In this document: in pieces, positions 4,342-6,408 of the stretch | Position numbering within the stretch: position 1 is the first letter of the stretch | How the letters are laid out: each line of letters begins with the position of its first letter | NCBI GenBank assembly: GCA_030536565.1 | Contig: JAUNPT010000129.1 | Coordinates: 1-6,408, forward strand | Reading direction: 5' to 3' | Length of the DNA stretch: 6,408 nucleotides | DNA from: Eubacteriales bacterium | Lineage (GTDB): Bacteria > Bacillota > Clostridia > Lachnospirales > Lachnospiraceae | Translations under genes and position numbers: made by a program | Notes under the pieces: model-generated | Seen by the model: the letters and a program-made list of their open reading frames with translations, nothing else | Databases searched by the model: none | Told to the model about the DNA's origin: nothing

Positions 4342-6408
4342 TTAGCATCCCATAGCAAACCACCTGCAACCATAATTAAATGTTGTAGTAGGTGTGTACA
4401 TAAAAAAAGTAAAGCCTGTTGCCATGATATTTTCAAGGAAAATATTTTCATTAGAATATGCAGTTGTTGGTATTATAGAAATTAAAGGAATACTCTCAAA
4501 CGCTTTCGTAAAAGTAACCTTATGATAGCGCCATCCTCCTGTCCCATAACCGCTACACTCACCAGTTTCAACTCTTGGTATCCCATTGTCTGCAACTAAT
4601 GTTCCAATATGTGCACTGCTTGCTATGATATTATTTGTGTTAACTCCATTTATTCCAAAATAGACTTCTTTGTAATTCCCCCACATATCAATGCCGCTAA
4701 TAGATATTGCTTTAGCTGGATTATTAGAATCTATTGCTGTTGTAACTGTCGTTTTTTTTGCAATAGCGCAAGTAGAAAAATCCAACTTTCCTAACATATA
4801 ATTTTGAACTCTAACCATATCTACGAGATCTATAATATTATCATTATTAAAATCATATAACTTTTTATCTAATGAACCAGCAGTTCCATTAAGTAAAGCG
4901 TTTTTTATCGTATTAAGCTCTGTTTGTGTAGGTGGAATATATGTCTCTAATACGCTCTTTAATTTCGTTGAAGTTATACTCCATCCACCAAAAGTTCCAA
5001 GTACCGCTGTAACCGCTCCTGTTGCAGATACTTTAAATCCTTTGCTGTCCCATGTTCCTGTTGCCAGATTAAGCAGCATACCTGTTGAACCCACAGCGTA
5101 ATTTGTACTTTTTATAATTCCAGCCGTCACTGTCCCTAGATTAGCTGATATGGCTGACAGACTACTCACATTTAATTCCGCTGCTGTTATTGCATTCGCC
5201 GCTATCTGGGTCGATGTGATTGTTTTAGCCGCTATTTTGGCCCCTGTTACCGCACCCGCAACTATCTTATCTGATGTAACTGCATCTGCTGCTATTTTAG
5301 ACGCTGTTACCGCACCTGCTGACAATTTATCAGCCGTAATTGCACTGGCTGCTATTGTTGATGCTGTAACTGCATTTGCCGCTATCTTTCCAGCAGTAAC
5401 CGAATTTGCCGCCAGCTTATCCGAGCTTACCGCTCCCGCCAATATCTTAGCTGTCGTAACTGCATTTACCGCTATCTTATCCGCTGTAACTGCATTCGCC
5501 GCTATCTGGGTTGATGTAACTGTCGATGCGTATATTTTTCCACCATTTATATACATGATGTCATTGTTATAACACCACTCTGCACTTGCTGCCAGCTGTG
5601 TTGCTGTTACATATCCTGCCGGAAGTTCACTGACCTGGGTTGTATGCCAGCTTATAACAGTTGACTTCATATAATCTGCCTTTTCAAACTCAACTACCGA
5701 CAGATTATCATAGCTTTCTGCTTTCGCAACATACAGATTCCATGTACTTACTGCTGTTTTTACAATATAAAACCTACTGCTGCCGCTTTTCTTTAATGAA
5801 GCTAAACCAGGGTCAGTCCCTGAAGCATTCGCAAAATTTATCCATACAGTAGATGGTACATTCCCACGGTTCATAACTGATATTTTAATTGGAGAATTTT
5901 GGTAACTTCCACCTATTTTAATTGTTGCCAGATGAAAATATCCTACTATTCCCGCTTGGCCTGACGTAGAATGGTATATCTTCCGAGCGGCCCCGTCTGC
6001 AAGCAAATAGGCACTATCTGCCTTTGATTGCGCTGATGCTGCATTGCTGACTGCTGTATTAGCTATGCCCTGTGCAAGCCCCGCATCTTTTAACGCCTTT
6101 GCTACATCTTCCTCTGTTGCTGTTATCTTTCCACCAAGAGAGCTCGACAGCTTATCCATGTCTATTGCTCCTGAAGCTATCTGCTGTCCATTTATCTTGC
6201 CTACTGTAATATTTGCAGCCTTTAAATTAATTACTTCTATTTCCGCTGCATCAATCCTGCCAGAAGTAATCTTATTAGCTGTAAGTCCTACTATCTTGGC
6301 ATCAGTAATAGAGCCATCTGCAATCTGTGCAGTTCCTATTGCTCCAGTTTCAATCATAGCAGTCTTAATTGTTCCGGCCGCAATGTTGGTAAGGTCTATT
6401 TTTGCATA
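4342..6408 (-). CDS. Phage tail fibre / receptor-binding protein (5' end outside window)
   Basis: The frame is open to the right edge, so these are the last 688 residues; the ATG at 6357 is internal. It is probably the distal tail protein that binds the host surface. Numbered from the edge, residues 8-90 are degenerate decapeptides of the G-x-I-x-x-A-x-I type (TGAIGTAQIA, DGSITDAKIV). Residues 96-139 are Ala-rich and probably coiled coil. Residues 142-257 form a beta-rich domain (GYFHLATIKIGG, STVWINFANASG, STWNLYVAKAESYD) like those in siphophage fibres. Residues 295-414 are twelve tandem decapeptides close to NAVTADKIAA, probably a trimeric beta-structured shaft. Residues 415-480 end the shaft (LGTVTAGII, FGGWSITSTKL). 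Residues 519-541 (YDFNNDNIIDLVDMV and following) match half of a dockerin-like calcium-binding motif. Residues 612-688 (KVTFTKAFESIPLISIIPTT, ATGFTFFMYTP, CRWFAMGC) resemble the H-type lectin-like tips of phage fibres. Holin follows 77 nt downstream. Confidence 0.88.
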   Translation of the reverse strand, partial: YAKIDLTNIAAGTIKTAMIETGAIGTAQIADGSITDAKIVGLTANKITSGRIDAAEIEVINLKAANITVGKINGQQIASGAIDMDKLSSSLGGKITATEEDVAKALKDAGLAQGIANTAVSNAASAQSKADSAYLLADGAARKIYHSTSGQAGIVGYFHLATIKIGGSYQNSPIKISVMNRGNVPSTVWINFANASGTDPGLASLKKSGSSRFYIVKTAVSTWNLYVAKAESYDNLSVVEFEKADYMKSTVISWHTTQVSELPAGYVTATQLAASAEWCYNNDIMYINGGKIYASTVTSTQIAANAVTADKIAVNAVTTAKILAGAVSSDKLAANSVTAGKIAANAVTASTIAASAITADKLSAGAVTASKIAADAVTSDKIVAGAVTGAKIAAKTITSTQIAANAITAAELNVSSLSAISANLGTVTAGIIKSTNYAVGSTGMLLNLATGTWDSKGFKVSATGAVTAVLGTFGGWSITSTKLKSVLETYIPPTQTELNTIKNALLNGTAGSLDKKLYDFNNDNIIDLVDMVRVQNYMLGKLDFSTCAIAKKTTVTTAIDSNNPAKAISISGIDMWGNYKEVYFGINGVNTNNIIASSAHIGTLVADNGIPRVETGECSGYGTGGWRYHKVTFTKAFESIPLISIIPTTAYSNENIFLENIMATGFTFFMYTPTTTFNYGCRWFAMGC
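5167..5526 (-). repeat. Twelve in-frame 30-bp repeats in the tail fibre gene
   Basis: Twelve consecutive degenerate 30-bp units encode decapeptides aligned as STVTSTQIAA, NAVTADKIAV, NAVTTAKILA, GAVSSDKLAA, NSVTAGKIAA, NAVTASTIAA, SAITADKLSA, GAVTASKIAA, DAVTSDKIVA, GAVTGAKIAA, KTITSTQIAA and NAITAAELNV. Position 3 (V/I), T/S at 4 and I/L at 8 are nearly invariant. Units of high DNA similarity make the copy number prone to change by slippage or recombination, which would alter shaft length. Confidence 0.92.

Noticed and set aside
5150..5572. 140-aa plus-strand Ala/Val-rich repeat protein
   Set aside because: It is the antisense shadow of the decapeptide repeats in the tail fibre gene.

Overview
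The window joins two kinds of DNA from a low-GC Gram-positive bacterium. The style fits a motile Lachnospiraceae-type Clostridium relative: strong AAGGAGG ribosome-binding sites, a lipoprotein with a Lys/Gln/Pro/Glu-rich stalk, a DUF6033-like protein, and a siphophage tail protein, holin and GH25 lysin of the kind seen in gut clostridial prophages. The genus is inferred from protein style and not proven. All real genes lie on the minus strand.

Positions 1-2529 look like host chromosome. From left to right on the plus strand they hold the 5' part of a lipoprotein gene (runs off the left edge), an intrinsic terminator, and a two-gene operon transcribed leftward. The first gene of the operon encodes a 249-aa DUF6033-like protein, and the second a 308-aa charge-segmented protein of unknown function. 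Upstream of the operon is a good match to a sigma-28 (SigD/FliA) flagellar promoter, TAAA-N16-GCCGATGT. Both proteins end in a similar short motif (GQNVDFTL and EGFDVSV), which resembles the C-terminus of the small motility protein YjfB. Together these suggest a motility-regulated pair.

Positions 2530-2578 are the 3' half of a tRNA-Gly(GCC): anticodon arm, variable loop, T arm and 3' acceptor strand. The D arm and the 5' acceptor strand are absent, although the tRNA's terminator is still present beside it (2460-2517). To the right lies phage DNA. The simplest reading is an attachment-site scar: a prophage integrated into tRNA-Gly, displaced the original 3' half to this end, and should carry a replacement 3' half at its other end, outside the window. 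The 175 bp on the phage side has no gene, but it has a perfect 12-bp tandem repeat and a 10-bp inverted repeat that could be recombinase or excisionase sites.

Positions 2755-6408 are the late end of the prophage in the usual order: tail fibre/receptor-binding protein (5' end outside the window), holin, then GH25 endolysin as the last gene before the attachment site. The tail protein has twelve tandem decapeptide repeats, a dockerin-like calcium-loop motif and a lectin-like C-terminus. Holin and lysin are 1 nt apart. They would act together at lysis: the holin permeabilises the membrane and the muramidase digests peptidoglycan.

No complete new defence or mobile system is visible. The most interesting points are the putative sigma-28 operon with its shared C-terminal motif, the tRNA-Gly attachment scar, and the dockerin-like module in the tail fibre.
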